NCBI GenBank assembly: GCA_934365945.1
Contig: CAKRNE010000002.1
Coordinates: 124,001-188,000 of the forward strand
From: an uncultured Agathobacter sp.
GTDB lineage: Bacteria > Bacillota > Clostridia > Lachnospirales > Lachnospiraceae
Direction of reading: 5' to 3'
DNA length: 64,000 nt
Positions 32,747 to 42,306 of this stretch are shown here, in pieces. The position numbers and the translations under genes were made by a program. The notes beneath the pieces were generated by a model. The model saw only the letters and a list, made by a program, of their open reading frames with translations. It was not told where the DNA came from and searched no databases. The stretch's first letter is position 1; every line of letters starts with the position of its first letter.

Positions 32747-34444
32747 GTGGAGATCACAAGCATTAATTCAAAGCTCCTTGCAAGGATGTTTCTTGCGGGA
32801 GCCAAGAATCTTGATTCAAAAAAGGACTGGATAAATGAGCTGAATGTATTCCCGGTACCGGATGGTGATACCGGAACAAATATGACAATGACAATTATGT
32901 CTGCGGCCAAGGAGGTCAGCTCGCTTACAGATCCTAGCATGGCAGAGCTTGCAAAGGCTATTTCATCAGGCTCTTTAAGAGGTGCCAGAGGAAACTCGGG
33001 TGTTATCTTATCACAGCTTTTCAGAGGCTTCTGCAAGGTTATAAAGGAATACGATGAGATAGATGTCACTATTCTTTGCGAGGCATGCCAAAAAGCAGTT
33101 GAGACAGCTTACAAGGCAGTTATGAAGCCAAAGGAGGGAACTATCCTCACAGTGGCAAAGGGCGCAGCAGAAAAGGCTCTTGAGCTGTCAGACGATACAG
33201 AGGATGTTGTCACATTTGTCGAAGAGGTTATAAAGCAGGCTGAGTATGTGCTCGACCAGACACCGGAGATGCTTCCTGTATTAAAGCAGGCAGGCGTTGT
33301 GGATTCGGGCGGACAGGGACTTGTTCAGGTATTAAAGGGAGCATATGATGCCCTTATCGGCAAGGAGATTGACTATACAATCGAGGGCGCACCTGCAGGA
33401 GCAGCACCTGCAAAGATTTCAGCAGAGACTGAGGCAGAGATTAAGTTTGGTTACTGCACAGAGTTTATTATTGTACTCAATGCGCCAATGTCAGACAATG
33501 AGGAGCACGCATACAAGGCATTCCTCGAGTCAATCGGTGACTCTATAGTCGTTGTAGCTGACGATGAGATCGTAAAGACTCACGTACATACAAACGACCC
33601 GGGACTTGCACTGCAGAAGGCACTTACCTTCGGTTCACTCAGCAAGATAAAGATCGACAATATGCGTGAGGAGCATCAGGAAAAGCTCATAAAGGATTCG
33701 CAGAAGCTTGCAGCACAGCAGAAGGCTGAGGAAGAGGCTTATGAAGCTGCTCAGGCTGAAGAAAAGACAAATAACATGCCTGCAAAGGAAATGGGCTTTG
33801 TATCTGTTTCAATCGGAGAGGGCATGAATGAGGTGTTTAGAGGCCTTGGAGTGGACTATCTCATAGAGGGTGGACAGACCATGAACCCTAGCACGGAGGA
33901 TATGCTCAATGCTATCGAGCATGTAAATGCAAAGACAGTATTTATCCTGCCAAACAATAAGAACATCATCATGGCTGCAAACCAGGCAGTAGACCTTGTT
34001 GAGGATAAGCAGATTATTGTTATCCCTACAAAGACCATACCACAGGGTATCACAGCTCTTGTAAATTATATCCCTGACCACAGTGCCGAGGAGAATAAAG
34101 AGCAGATGATGGCTGAGATAGAAAATGTCAAGACAGGACAGGTGACATATGCAGTCCGTGATACTGAGATTGACGGAAAGACTATCAAGCAGAACGATTT
34201 CATGGGAATCGGAGACAAGAGCATCCTTTCTGTTGGAACAGACTTAAAGGCTACCACACTTGAGATGGTAGATGCCATGGTAGATGAGGATTCTGCGATT
34301 GTCAGCATCTATTTCGGAAGTGATTCTGATGAGGACTCAGCTAATGAGCTTGCAGCAGCAATCGAAGAGAAATACCCTGATGTAGAGGTTGAGGTCAACG
34401 ATGGCGGACAGCCAATCTACTATTATGTTATTTCTGTAGAGTAA
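32747..34444 (+). CDS. DAK2 domain protein (YloV/FakA-like fatty acid kinase)
   Basis: 565 aa, GTG start with AGGAGG 10 bases upstream. N-terminal DhaL/DAK2 kinase domain: FPVPDGDTGTNMTMT (metal-binding Asp residues), SLRGARGNSGVILSQLFRGF and GVVDSGGQGL; middle segment with FGYCTEFII and KTHVHTNDPG; C-terminal DegV-like domain. FakA-type proteins phosphorylate fatty acids presented by FakB. No fakB is in this window. Synteny asp23-DAK2-recG is conserved across Firmicutes. Confidence 0.92.
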   Translation: MEITSINSKLLARMFLAGAKNLDSKKDWINELNVFPVPDGDTGTNMTMTIMSAAKEVSSLTDPSMAELAKAISSGSLRGARGNSGVILSQLFRGFCKVIKEYDEIDVTILCEACQKAVETAYKAVMKPKEGTILTVAKGAAEKALELSDDTEDVVTFVEEVIKQAEYVLDQTPEMLPVLKQAGVVDSGGQGLVQVLKGAYDALIGKEIDYTIEGAPAGAAPAKISAETEAEIKFGYCTEFIIVLNAPMSDNEEHAYKAFLESIGDSIVVVADDEIVKTHVHTNDPGLALQKALTFGSLSKIKIDNMREEHQEKLIKDSQKLAAQQKAEEEAYEAAQAEEKTNNMPAKEMGFVSVSIGEGMNEVFRGLGVDYLIEGGQTMNPSTEDMLNAIEHVNAKTVFILPNNKNIIMAANQAVDLVEDKQIIVIPTKTIPQGITALVNYIPDHSAEENKEQMMAEIENVKTGQVTYAVRDTEIDGKTIKQNDFMGIGDKSILSVGTDLKATTLEMVDAMVDEDSAIVSIYFGSDSDEDSANELAAAIEEKYPDVEVEVNDGGQPIYYYVISVE

Positions 34445-34488
34445 AGCATTTTTATTTAAAGATAAATGACATCTATTTAGGAGCAAAT

Positions 34489-36555
34489 ATGGATATAGCT
34501 TCACCGATTACCGCAGTTAAGGGCATCGGGGAAAAAACACAAAAAGCATTTGCTAAAATGGGAGTATACACCGTTGGTGATATACTCCTTCATTTTCCCC
34601 GGGATTATGTAAAGTTTCCGGAAATAACGGATATTGATGAACTGAATAATGTAAACGAGAGCAGCACCTATGCCATCCATGCTGTGATTAAAAAGGCGCC
34701 TGTAGTGAAAAATACAGCGAGAATGCAGATTACACTGCAGGATATCGGTTCGCCCGGGCATATGATACAGCTTGTATGGTACCGCATGCCTTACCTTAAG
34801 GCGCAGCTTGTGCAGGGAAGGCATCTTATATTTTACGGACATATTAAGCCAAAGGGTGGCAGATATGTGATGGAGCAGCCTGTGGTGTATGAGGTGCAAA
34901 AGTACGAGGCTATACGCGATACACTGCAGCCTGTGTATTCCGTGACAAGCGGTGTGACAAACAATCTGATAGTGAAGACGATAAAGGATACTCTGTCACA
35001 TGATACACTGCTGTCAGATTATCTGCCTAAGGATATAAGGCACAGATACGGCTTTTGCGAGTATAATTATGCCATGAAGCAGATACATTTCCCTGATGAC
35101 TTTGACGCTCTTGTGGAGGCAAGAAGACGGCTTGTTTTTGATGAGTTTTTTCTCTTTATCATGGGCATGCGGTATCAGAATAAAAAGCAGCAGAAGGACA
35201 AAAATGAGTTTGAGTTTACGGATGATGCTTTTATAGACGGATTGATTGAGAAGCTTCCGTATGAGCTGACAGGCGCGCAGAAGAAGACAATAGATGAGAT
35301 AAAGCAGGATATGCAAAGTCCTTATGTGATGCAGAGGCTTATTCAGGGCGATGTAGGCTCTGGAAAGACGATTGTTGCTTTTCTTCTTATGGCGTGGGCG
35401 TCAAAATGTGGCTATCAGTCTGCCATTATGGCTCCGACAGAGGTGCTTGCAAACCAGCATTATGAGACGTTTTGCTCACTTGTCAGTCAGTTTGGGCTTG
35501 ACAGTCCTGTTGTGCTTCTTACAGGCTCTATGACGGCAAAGCAGAAAAGAGAAGCCTATGCGCGCCTTGAAAATGAGAAAAATGCACTTATTATAGGCAC
35601 TCATGCGCTCATACAGGAGAAAGCGGATTTTTCCAATCTGTCGCTTGTCATCACAGATGAGCAGCACAGATTTGGTGTGAAGCAGAGAGAGAGCTTTTCC
35701 GATAAGGGGAAGAAGCCGCATATTCTTGTGATGAGTGCCACTCCGATACCACGTACGCTTGCTATAATCATATACGGTGATATGGATATCTCTGTCATAA
35801 ATGAGGTGCCTGCAAAGAGGCTTCACATCAAGAATTGTGTGGTTGGCACGGCATTCAGGCCAAAGGCCTACAGCTTTATTGCTGAGCAGGTGAGAGCCGG
35901 CCATCAGGCGTATGTTATATGTCCGCTTGTGGAGGAAACCGAAAACTCGGAAGGGGAAAATGTCACAGACTATGCAAATGTGCTTAAAGCGGCGCTGCCA
36001 AAGGATATCAAGGTAGATATGCTTAACGGCAGGATGAAGAGCAAGGCGAAGGATGAGGTGATGCAGCGCTTTGCAAATAACGAGTCGCAGGTGCTGGTGT
36101 CCACAACTGTAGTGGAGGTTGGTGTAAATGTGCCTAATGCAACCGTCATGATGATAGAAAACGCGGACAGGTTTGGACTGGCACAGCTTCACCAGCTAAG
36201 AGGCCGTGTGGGCAGGGGAGATGCACAGTCATATTGTATTTTCATCAATTCGTCAAATTCAAAGAAGTCGAAAAAGCGTCTGGAGATACTGAATAAATCA
36301 AATGATGGCTTTTATATAGCAAGTGAGGATTTAAAGCTCAGAGGTCCCGGGGATTTCTTTGGAATCAGGCAGAGTGGAGACCTTGCGTTTGCACTTGCGG
36401 ATGTGTATCAGGACAGCGATGTGCTAAAGGAAGCATCTGAGATGGTGGATGAGGTGCTTGAAGCAGACCCGGCACTTTGTACACCGGAAAACAGAATACT
36501 TAAAAAGAAAATGGATGAATTTGCAAAAGAACAATTGAAGCGGATGAATCTGTGA
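34489..36555 (+). CDS. recG: ATP-dependent DNA helicase RecG
   Basis: 688 aa, replication-fork reversal and repair helicase. N-terminal wedge/OB domain (AVKGIGEKTQKAFAKMGVYT, LLHFPRDY), helicase motifs: I QGDVGSGKT, II ITDEQHRFG, III MSATPIPRTL, VI QLHQLRGRVGRG, with the family end LKLRGPGDFFGIRQSG. Length is standard. Ends 80 bases before the convergent rqcH gene with a shared terminator between. Confidence 0.97.
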   Translation: MDIASPITAVKGIGEKTQKAFAKMGVYTVGDILLHFPRDYVKFPEITDIDELNNVNESSTYAIHAVIKKAPVVKNTARMQITLQDIGSPGHMIQLVWYRMPYLKAQLVQGRHLIFYGHIKPKGGRYVMEQPVVYEVQKYEAIRDTLQPVYSVTSGVTNNLIVKTIKDTLSHDTLLSDYLPKDIRHRYGFCEYNYAMKQIHFPDDFDALVEARRRLVFDEFFLFIMGMRYQNKKQQKDKNEFEFTDDAFIDGLIEKLPYELTGAQKKTIDEIKQDMQSPYVMQRLIQGDVGSGKTIVAFLLMAWASKCGYQSAIMAPTEVLANQHYETFCSLVSQFGLDSPVVLLTGSMTAKQKREAYARLENEKNALIIGTHALIQEKADFSNLSLVITDEQHRFGVKQRESFSDKGKKPHILVMSATPIPRTLAIIIYGDMDISVINEVPAKRLHIKNCVVGTAFRPKAYSFIAEQVRAGHQAYVICPLVEETENSEGENVTDYANVLKAALPKDIKVDMLNGRMKSKAKDEVMQRFANNESQVLVSTTVVEVGVNVPNATVMMIENADRFGLAQLHQLRGRVGRGDAQSYCIFINSSNSKKSKKRLEILNKSNDGFYIASEDLKLRGPGDFFGIRQSGDLAFALADVYQDSDVLKEASEMVDEVLEADPALCTPENRILKKKMDEFAKEQLKRMNL

Positions 36556-36574
36556 TGAGCTTAAATGGTTAAAA

Positions 36575-36624
36575 TAAAAGCTGATATAGCATGCAGGATT
36601 ATGCATGTGTATATCAGCTTTTGT
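36575..36624. terminator. Bidirectional terminator between recG and rqcH
   Basis: AAAAGCTGATATA pairs with TATATCAGCTTTT; internal GCATGC pairs with GCATGT. A and T runs flank the stem on both sides. Confidence 0.88.
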
Positions 36625-36634
36625 TTTGATAAGC

Positions 36635-38377
36635 CTACTCAATCTGCCTGATATCGGATATATCAGGGTGAATCGTGAGAGAGTAGTTTGTGTAATACAC
36701 GACAAAGCCCGCTGCGGCCCCGTTTGGCTTTTTGACATTTTTCTTTTGCAGGTAGTCAATCTCGACCTTGTCGGCATTTTTGCCCTTTGAGTAGTAGCCC
36801 GCGAGCTTGCCGGCCTCCTCAAAGGTTCTATCGGGCAGCTCTTTATTTTCGGCCTTAACGATGACATGTGAGCCCGGCATGCCCTTGGCATGGAACCACC
36901 AGTCGTTTCCTGTTGCAAGCTTGAAGGTGAGCTCGTCATTCTGGTAGTTGTTTTTGCCGACGTACATATCAAAGCCGTCGGATGAGACATAGTGGAAGGG
37001 TTTGCTCTTTACCTTCTGTTTCTTTGCGTTCTTTCCCTTTTTGATAAAACCGTATTCTATCAGCTCATCCTTTATCTGGACGAGGTCATCAGCGCTTAAT
37101 GCGATATCCAGCGAATTCTGGATGGACTCGAGGTGGTCTATCTGCCCCTTTGTCTCAATAATCAGCTCGTTCAATGCCTCGGCGGTACGCTTCATCTTTC
37201 CGTATTTGTCAAAGTATTTCTGTGCGTTTTCGGCAGGTGTTTTTGTGTTGTCGATAGGGATTTTGATGATTTTGTTGTCATCATAATAGTTTGCAGCCTC
37301 AAGAAACTTATCATCCGGCGTAAGTCCGTAGCCGAATGCGTTGATAAGCTCACCGTATACCTTATACTTTTCACGTTTTTCGGAGTCCTTAAGCTGTTTC
37401 ATCTGCAGGGAGTATTTTTTCTGGTTTCGCTCCAAAAGTGTATTTACGTGTTTTCTTAAGTCGGCTGACTTCTGGCGTATACGGGTGTAGGTGTTTCTCT
37501 CAGAGTAGTAAAGCTCTAAAACCTCTGATATAGAGTCGTATTTTGTGACCGATAGATCGCCATACTGAGTCAGCTCTATCGAAGCAAATTCCTTTGGCTC
37601 ATTTCCATCGCGCACGATATTAGGAGTAAAACGATTACTTTTTATATCATCCATCATCCATGTGAAGTTACTTCCCAGGTGCAAAAGCTCATCATGTGAG
37701 TAGGCTGCTACAGGGGAGTCTGCGTCAAGGCATGCCCTGTGAGCCAGCTCATTTGCCACAAGGGGGCTGATGCCGGAAAAGGATGAGTAGATAGCCTTTG
37801 AAACACTAAGCGGCTTTGCAGATATAATATCTACAAACTGCTTCGAATCTACAGTCAGAGGATTATATTTATCCTCCTGTGTAGCGGGAATGGTGTAGGC
37901 TCTGCCCGGAAGCACCTCACGCACCGAGCTTACGGATGCGGGAATACGCTTGGCGCTGTCTATTATCGTACCATCGGAATCGGTAAAGATGATGTTTGAA
38001 TATTTGCCCATCAGCTCTATAATAAGCACCTTGTGGCATAAATCGCCCATCTCGTTTAAGTGTTCGATTTCAAAGTTTATGATACGCTCCATGCCAGGTT
38101 GGTAAATTTTTGTGATACGTCCGTTTGCTATATGTTTTCTTAAAACCATGCAAAAGGTTGGGGCGGTGAGAGGGCTTACCTTATTTGTGGGTGTCAGGTA
38201 GATGAATGGAAGAGATGCGCTTGCAGACATCGAAAGCCTGAACGAACCGTTTGAGCCCTTTAAGGTAAGAAGCAGCTCATCAGCCTCAGGTTCTGCGATT
38301 TTACTGATTTTTGAGTTTAGTATCGTGCTGTTTAGCTCGGCAACTATATTTGAAATGACTATTCCGTCTAAAGCCAT
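36635..38377 (-). CDS. rqcH: Rqc2/RqcH-like NFACT protein (ribosome quality control)
   Basis: 580 aa. NFACT-N domain (MALDGIVISNIVAELNSTIL), coiled coil (about residues 270-440) and NFACT-R domain (FHYVSSDGFDMYVGKNNYQN, DWWFHAKGMPGSHVI). RqcH adds Ala tails to stalled nascent chains on 50S subunits; older annotations call this family fibronectin-binding proteins. AAGGAGGACC precedes the ATG on the minus strand. Divergent from yicC, with overlapping promoters. Confidence 0.92.
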   Translation of the reverse strand: MALDGIVISNIVAELNSTILNSKISKIAEPEADELLLTLKGSNGSFRLSMSASASLPFIYLTPTNKVSPLTAPTFCMVLRKHIANGRITKIYQPGMERIINFEIEHLNEMGDLCHKVLIIELMGKYSNIIFTDSDGTIIDSAKRIPASVSSVREVLPGRAYTIPATQEDKYNPLTVDSKQFVDIISAKPLSVSKAIYSSFSGISPLVANELAHRACLDADSPVAAYSHDELLHLGSNFTWMMDDIKSNRFTPNIVRDGNEPKEFASIELTQYGDLSVTKYDSISEVLELYYSERNTYTRIRQKSADLRKHVNTLLERNQKKYSLQMKQLKDSEKREKYKVYGELINAFGYGLTPDDKFLEAANYYDDNKIIKIPIDNTKTPAENAQKYFDKYGKMKRTAEALNELIIETKGQIDHLESIQNSLDIALSADDLVQIKDELIEYGFIKKGKNAKKQKVKSKPFHYVSSDGFDMYVGKNNYQNDELTFKLATGNDWWFHAKGMPGSHVIVKAENKELPDRTFEEAGKLAGYYSKGKNADKVEIDYLQKKNVKKPNGAAAGFVVYYTNYSLTIHPDISDIRQIE

Positions 38378-38460
38378 GATGGTCCTCCTTATTTCCGGTA
38401 AATATTCTGAATCTTCAAAAACAAAAGCTATTAAAAGCTATTGTACATATGAATATTTAT

Positions 38461-38488
38461 ATTATAATATATTTGACGAAAATCTCAA
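38461..38488 (-). promoter_or_regulatory. rqcH promoter
   Basis: On the minus strand TTGAGA (38488-38483), 16-base spacer, TATAAT (38466-38461). It physically overlaps the yicC promoter. Confidence 0.65.
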
Positions 38489-38501
38489 GGAGTTATATAA
38501 T
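38473..38501 (+). promoter_or_regulatory. yicC operon promoter
   Basis: TTGACG (38473-38478), 17-base spacer, TATAAT (38496-38501), 33 bases before yicC. Overlaps the rqcH promoter by 16 bases. Confidence 0.75.
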
Positions 38502-38534
38502 AAACTCATCTATGCATATGCGAAAGGAAAAATT

Positions 38535-39413
38535 ATGATTAAAAGTATGACCGGCTTTGGCAGATACGAGTACGCAGATGCAAGCCGTAAGATTACAGTC
38601 GAGGTGAAATCTGTAAATCACAGATATCTGGATGTAAATATCAAGATGCCTAAAAAGCTCAATTTCTTTGAGAGTGCGATAAGGACACTGCTCAAGGAGT
38701 ACATAGAGCGTGGCAAGGTCGATATTTATATCACATATGAGGATTTTACGGAGAATAATTTCTCTTTGCAGTACAATAAGGCACTTGCAGGAGAATATCT
38801 GAAGTATCTGAATCAGATGTCAGAGGAATTCGGACTGGAGAATGATATAAGGGTAAGCACACTGTCGAGATATCCGGAGGTATTTGTGATGGAGGAGCAG
38901 CCTGTAGATGAGGATGAGCTGTGGAGCAGTCTTGAGAAGGCTCTTCGCGGTGCGTTTGAGCCATTTGTCGAAAGTCGTGTGCGCGAGGGAGAAAATCTTA
39001 AAAAAGACCTTTGCGAAAAGCTCGATAATATGGTATCATATGTTGATTTCATTGAGGAGCGTTCGCCACAGATAATTGCAGAATACCGTGCGCGTCTTGA
39101 GGAAAAGCTGAGGGAGCTTCTTGCAGACAATCAGCTGGATGACTCAAGAATAGCCCAGGAGGTCACTATATTTGCTGACAAGATCTGTGTGGATGAGGAG
39201 ACGGTCAGACTCAAAAGCCATATCCTTTCCGTGAAGGATTCGCTTAATGCCGGTGGCAGCGTGGGAAGAAAGCTCGATTTCCTGGCACAGGAGATGAATC
39301 GTGAGGCGAACACCATCCTTTCAAAGTCCAATGATCTTAAGATCTCTGACACAGGCATCAGCCTTAAGACTGATATAGAAAAGGTCAGGGAGCAGATTCA
39401 AAATATTGAGTAA
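38535..39413 (+). CDS. yicC: YicC family endoribonuclease
   Basis: 292 aa from the ATG at 38535 (GAAAGGAAA upstream). N-terminal MIKSMTGFGRYEYADASRKI and VEVKSVNHRYLDVNIKMPKKL, C-terminal DUF1732 with FLAQEMNREANTILSKSND. YicC proteins (Bacillus YloC) are RNases. The frame is open upstream to 38202, but that part lies in the promoter and inside rqcH and is not coding. Head of the yicC-gmk-rpoZ operon. Confidence 0.93.
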   Translation: MIKSMTGFGRYEYADASRKITVEVKSVNHRYLDVNIKMPKKLNFFESAIRTLLKEYIERGKVDIYITYEDFTENNFSLQYNKALAGEYLKYLNQMSEEFGLENDIRVSTLSRYPEVFVMEEQPVDEDELWSSLEKALRGAFEPFVESRVREGENLKKDLCEKLDNMVSYVDFIEERSPQIIAEYRARLEEKLRELLADNQLDDSRIAQEVTIFADKICVDEETVRLKSHILSVKDSLNAGGSVGRKLDFLAQEMNREANTILSKSNDLKISDTGISLKTDIEKVREQIQNIE

Positions 39414-39428
39414 GTTTAGGAGATTGTG

Positions 39429-40088
39429 ATGAGTAACACAGGAAAATTAGTTGTTTTTTCAGGCTTTTCGGGTTCCGGAAAGGGTACTATCATGAAGGAG
39501 CTTATGGCAAAGCACGGTGAGGATTATGCACTGAGCGTATCAGCCACGACCAGAGACCCAAGGCCGGGTGAGGAGCATGGCAGAGAGTATTTCTTTATCT
39601 CAGAGGAAGAATTTGAACAGATGATAAAGGCAGATGGACTGCTTGAGTATGCCAGGTATGTAGATCATTACTACGGCACACCAAAGTCATATGTCAATGA
39701 GCAGCTTAATGCCGGAAAGAATGTGATACTGGAGATAGAAATCCAGGGAGCTTTAAAGATAAAGGAGCAGTTTCCTGATACGGTGCTTATGTTTGTGTCA
39801 GCACCGAGTGCAGATGAGCTTAAGGACAGGCTCGTCGGAAGAGGCACCGAGACAAAAGAGGTCTGTGCACAGAGGCTTTCAAGAGCATATGAGGAGTCTT
39901 TGGGCATAGAAAAATATGATTATTTAGTGATAAATGATAAGCTTGACGATTGTGTAAAGCTCGTGAATGATATAATCCACAGCTCAGATGACACGAAAAA
40001 GAATCAGGATTATCTGGTATCATCAAATATAGATTTTATAAATAAAATGAGAAAAGAGCTTTTAAGCTTTTCGAAAGGAGATAAATAA
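39429..40088 (+). CDS. gmk: Guanylate kinase
   Basis: GMP to GDP phosphorylation. 219 aa, P-loop VVFSGFSGSGKGTIMK, SVSATTRDPRPGEEHGREY (GMP-binding), VILEIEIQGALKIK. AGGAG ends 6 bases before the ATG at 39429. The C-terminus is slightly long (about 15 residues beyond E. coli). Between yicC and rpoZ as in most Firmicutes. Confidence 0.96.
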   Translation: MSNTGKLVVFSGFSGSGKGTIMKELMAKHGEDYALSVSATTRDPRPGEEHGREYFFISEEEFEQMIKADGLLEYARYVDHYYGTPKSYVNEQLNAGKNVILEIEIQGALKIKEQFPDTVLMFVSAPSADELKDRLVGRGTETKEVCAQRLSRAYEESLGIEKYDYLVINDKLDDCVKLVNDIIHSSDDTKKNQDYLVSSNIDFINKMRKELLSFSKGDK

Positions 40089-40089
40089 T

Positions 40090-40350
40090 ATGATACATCC
40101 ATCGTATGTAGAGTTAATGAAGGTAGTAAACAACAATGTAGAGATAGGTGAGGAGCCGGTAGTAAACAGCCGTTATTCTATCGTTATCGCAGCAGCAAAG
40201 CGTGCACGTCAGATTATTGACGGTGCAGAACCGCTTATCGCACGTCCTAAATGCAATAAGCCTTTATCTATTGCTGTTGAGGAGCTGTACACAGGCGCTG
40301 TCAGAATTGTCTCAGATGATGAGGATTTAAACGAAGGCGAAGAGGCTTAA
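40090..40350 (+). CDS. rpoZ: DNA-directed RNA polymerase omega subunit
   Basis: 86 aa: MIHPSYVELM, NSRYSIVIAAAKRARQII and NKPLSIAVEELYTGAVRI. Assembly factor for the beta' subunit. AAAGGAGATAAATA before the ATG. Terminator directly after. Confidence 0.95.
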   Translation: MIHPSYVELMKVVNNNVEIGEEPVVNSRYSIVIAAAKRARQIIDGAEPLIARPKCNKPLSIAVEELYTGAVRIVSDDEDLNEGEEA

Positions 40351-40352
40351 TC

Positions 40353-40386
40353 TAAAAGGGAAAGGCTGTTTTGTCTTTCCCTTTTA
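40353..40386 (+). terminator. Terminator after rpoZ
   Basis: AAAAGGGAAAG (40354-40364) pairs with CTTTCCCTTTT (40375-40385). Confidence 0.9.
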
Positions 40387-40415
40387 ATTGTAATTACTTA
40401 CATTTGAGAGGTACT

Positions 40416-41741
40416 ATGAAATTATTATTTATTTCGCTTGGATGCGATAAAAACCTTGTGGATTCAGAGTATATGATAGGCATGCTTGCAAATGACGGCA
40501 TTGAGATGACCGATGATGAGACGCAGGCTGATATCATTATCGTAAACAGCTGCTGCTTCATAGGCGATGCAAAGGAGGAGAGCATCAATACTATTCTCGA
40601 GATGGCTCAGTACAAGGAGACCGGCAAATGCAAATCGCTTATTGTGACAGGCTGTCTGGCACAAAGATACAAGGATGAGATTTTTAAGGAAATCCCCGAG
40701 GTTGATGCCATACTTGGCACCAATTCGTATGATACTATAGTTGAAGCTGTCCATGAGACACTTGAAAAACACAGATACAGCAATCTGCACACCTTAGAGG
40801 GGCTTCCGAGCATAAAGACAAAGCGTATTGTCACCACAGGAGGGCATTTCGCTTACCTTAAGATAGCAGAGGGATGCAATAAAAACTGTACCTACTGTGT
40901 CATCCCTTCTGTCAGAGGCCGTTACAGAAGCGTGCCGATGGAGGATTTGATTGAACAGGCAAAGAGCCTTGTGGAGCAGGGGGCAAAGGAGCTTATACTT
41001 GTTGCCCAGGAGACCACACTTTACGGAGTGGATTTGTATGGTGAGAAGTCTCTCCATAAGCTGTTGGATGAGCTCAACAAGATAAGCGGGCTGTTCTGGA
41101 TAAGGATTATGTACTGCTATCCTGAGGAGATATATGATGAGCTTATAGAGTCCATGATAAAGGACGAGAAGGTATGCCATTACCTTGATATGCCAATCCA
41201 GCACTGCAATGACGATATTTTAAGGCGTATGGGCAGAAAAACAACAAAGGCTGAGCTTACACAGCGCATCAGAATGCTGCGTGAGAGGATACCTGATATC
41301 ACATTAAGGACCACACTTATATGTGGATTCCCGGGGGAGACGCAGGATAATCACGAGGAGCTTATGCAGTTTGTAAATGATATGGAGTTTGACCGTCTGG
41401 GAGCCTTTACGTATTCCCCGGAGGAGGGCACAAAGGCAGCTGCAATGCCTGACCAGATAGATGAGGATACAAAGGCCGACTGGCAGGCTGATGTCATGGA
41501 GCTTGAGGAAGAGGTCATTTTTGATAAAAATGAGACACTAAAGGGTAAAGAATTATATGTTTTCATAGAGGGCAAGGTGGCTGATGAAAATGCTTATATC
41601 GGCCGTACATACAGAGATGCACCGAATGTTGACGGATATATATTCATCAACACTGATGAGACGCTCATGACCGGCGATATATGCAGGGTTGTGGTAACCG
41701 GTGCGTATGAATATGATTTGATAGGAGAACTTGTAAAATGA
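40416..41741 (+). CDS. rimO: Ribosomal protein S12 methylthiotransferase RimO
   Basis: Radical SAM enzyme that methylthiolates Asp of S12. 441 aa from the ATG at 40416 (TTTGAGAGG upstream). MKLLFISLGCDKNLVDSEYM, NSCCFIGDAKEESI and VTGCLAQRY carry the auxiliary-cluster cysteines; CNKNCTYCVIPSVRGRYRS is the SAM motif; TRAM domain at the end. SLGCDKN and the lack of MiaB-type VRGRERS mark it as RimO. Overlaps pgsA by 4 bases. Confidence 0.95.
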   Translation: MKLLFISLGCDKNLVDSEYMIGMLANDGIEMTDDETQADIIIVNSCCFIGDAKEESINTILEMAQYKETGKCKSLIVTGCLAQRYKDEIFKEIPEVDAILGTNSYDTIVEAVHETLEKHRYSNLHTLEGLPSIKTKRIVTTGGHFAYLKIAEGCNKNCTYCVIPSVRGRYRSVPMEDLIEQAKSLVEQGAKELILVAQETTLYGVDLYGEKSLHKLLDELNKISGLFWIRIMYCYPEEIYDELIESMIKDEKVCHYLDMPIQHCNDDILRRMGRKTTKAELTQRIRMLRERIPDITLRTTLICGFPGETQDNHEELMQFVNDMEFDRLGAFTYSPEEGTKAAAMPDQIDEDTKADWQADVMELEEEVIFDKNETLKGKELYVFIEGKVADENAYIGRTYRDAPNVDGYIFINTDETLMTGDICRVVVTGAYEYDLIGELVK

Positions 41742-42286
41742 ATTTACCAAACAAACTTACAATCTTAAGAGTGATACTTATTCCGTTTTTTGTATTTTTC
41801 CTTATTTCACCGTTTTTTGACGGATACGGAAATTATATAGCACTTGCGATCTTTATCGTTGCAAGTCTGACCGATATGGCTGACGGAAAAATTGCAAGAA
41901 AATACAATCTTGTCACAAATTTCGGAAAGTTTATGGATCCGCTTGCAGACAAGCTGCTTGTATGCTCTGCGATGATATGCCTTGTTGATTTAAAGCTCAT
42001 CCCTGTATGGGTTGTGCTTATTATCATTGCAAGAGAGTTTATCATAAGTGGTTTCAGACTCGTTGCATCAGACAATGGAGTTGTCATTGCGGCAAGCTAC
42101 TGGGGCAAGTTTAAGACAACCTTCCAAATGCTTATGGTTATTGTTATTATTTTTAATATCAATCTACAGCTTGGCTGGTTGAATATCCTTGGAACAATCC
42201 TCATTTATGTGTCACTTGTGCTCACAGTTGTTTCACTTATTGACTATATCGCAAAGAATAAGGACGTCTTAAAGGACCAGAAATAG
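41738..42286 (+). CDS. pgsA: CDP-diacylglycerol-glycerol-3-phosphate 3-phosphatidyltransferase
   Basis: 182 aa membrane enzyme for phosphatidylglycerol phosphate synthesis. CDP-alcohol phosphotransferase motif D-x2-DG-x2-AR-x8-G-x3-D-x3-D is seen as TDMADGKIARKYN followed by GKFMDPLADKL. About six helices. MNLPNKLTILRVILIP is the usual start. ATGA overlap with rimO. Confidence 0.95.
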   Translation: MNLPNKLTILRVILIPFFVFFLISPFFDGYGNYIALAIFIVASLTDMADGKIARKYNLVTNFGKFMDPLADKLLVCSAMICLVDLKLIPVWVVLIIIAREFIISGFRLVASDNGVVIAASYWGKFKTTFQMLMVIVIIFNINLQLGWLNILGTILIYVSLVLTVVSLIDYIAKNKDVLKDQK

Positions 42287-42306
42287 AATATAACAGGGAG
42301 AAAAGT

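Noticed and set aside
35476..36192. Minus-strand open frame of 238 codons
   Set aside because: Lies wholly inside recG on the opposite strand; His/Cys/Leu-rich shadow without recognisable motifs.
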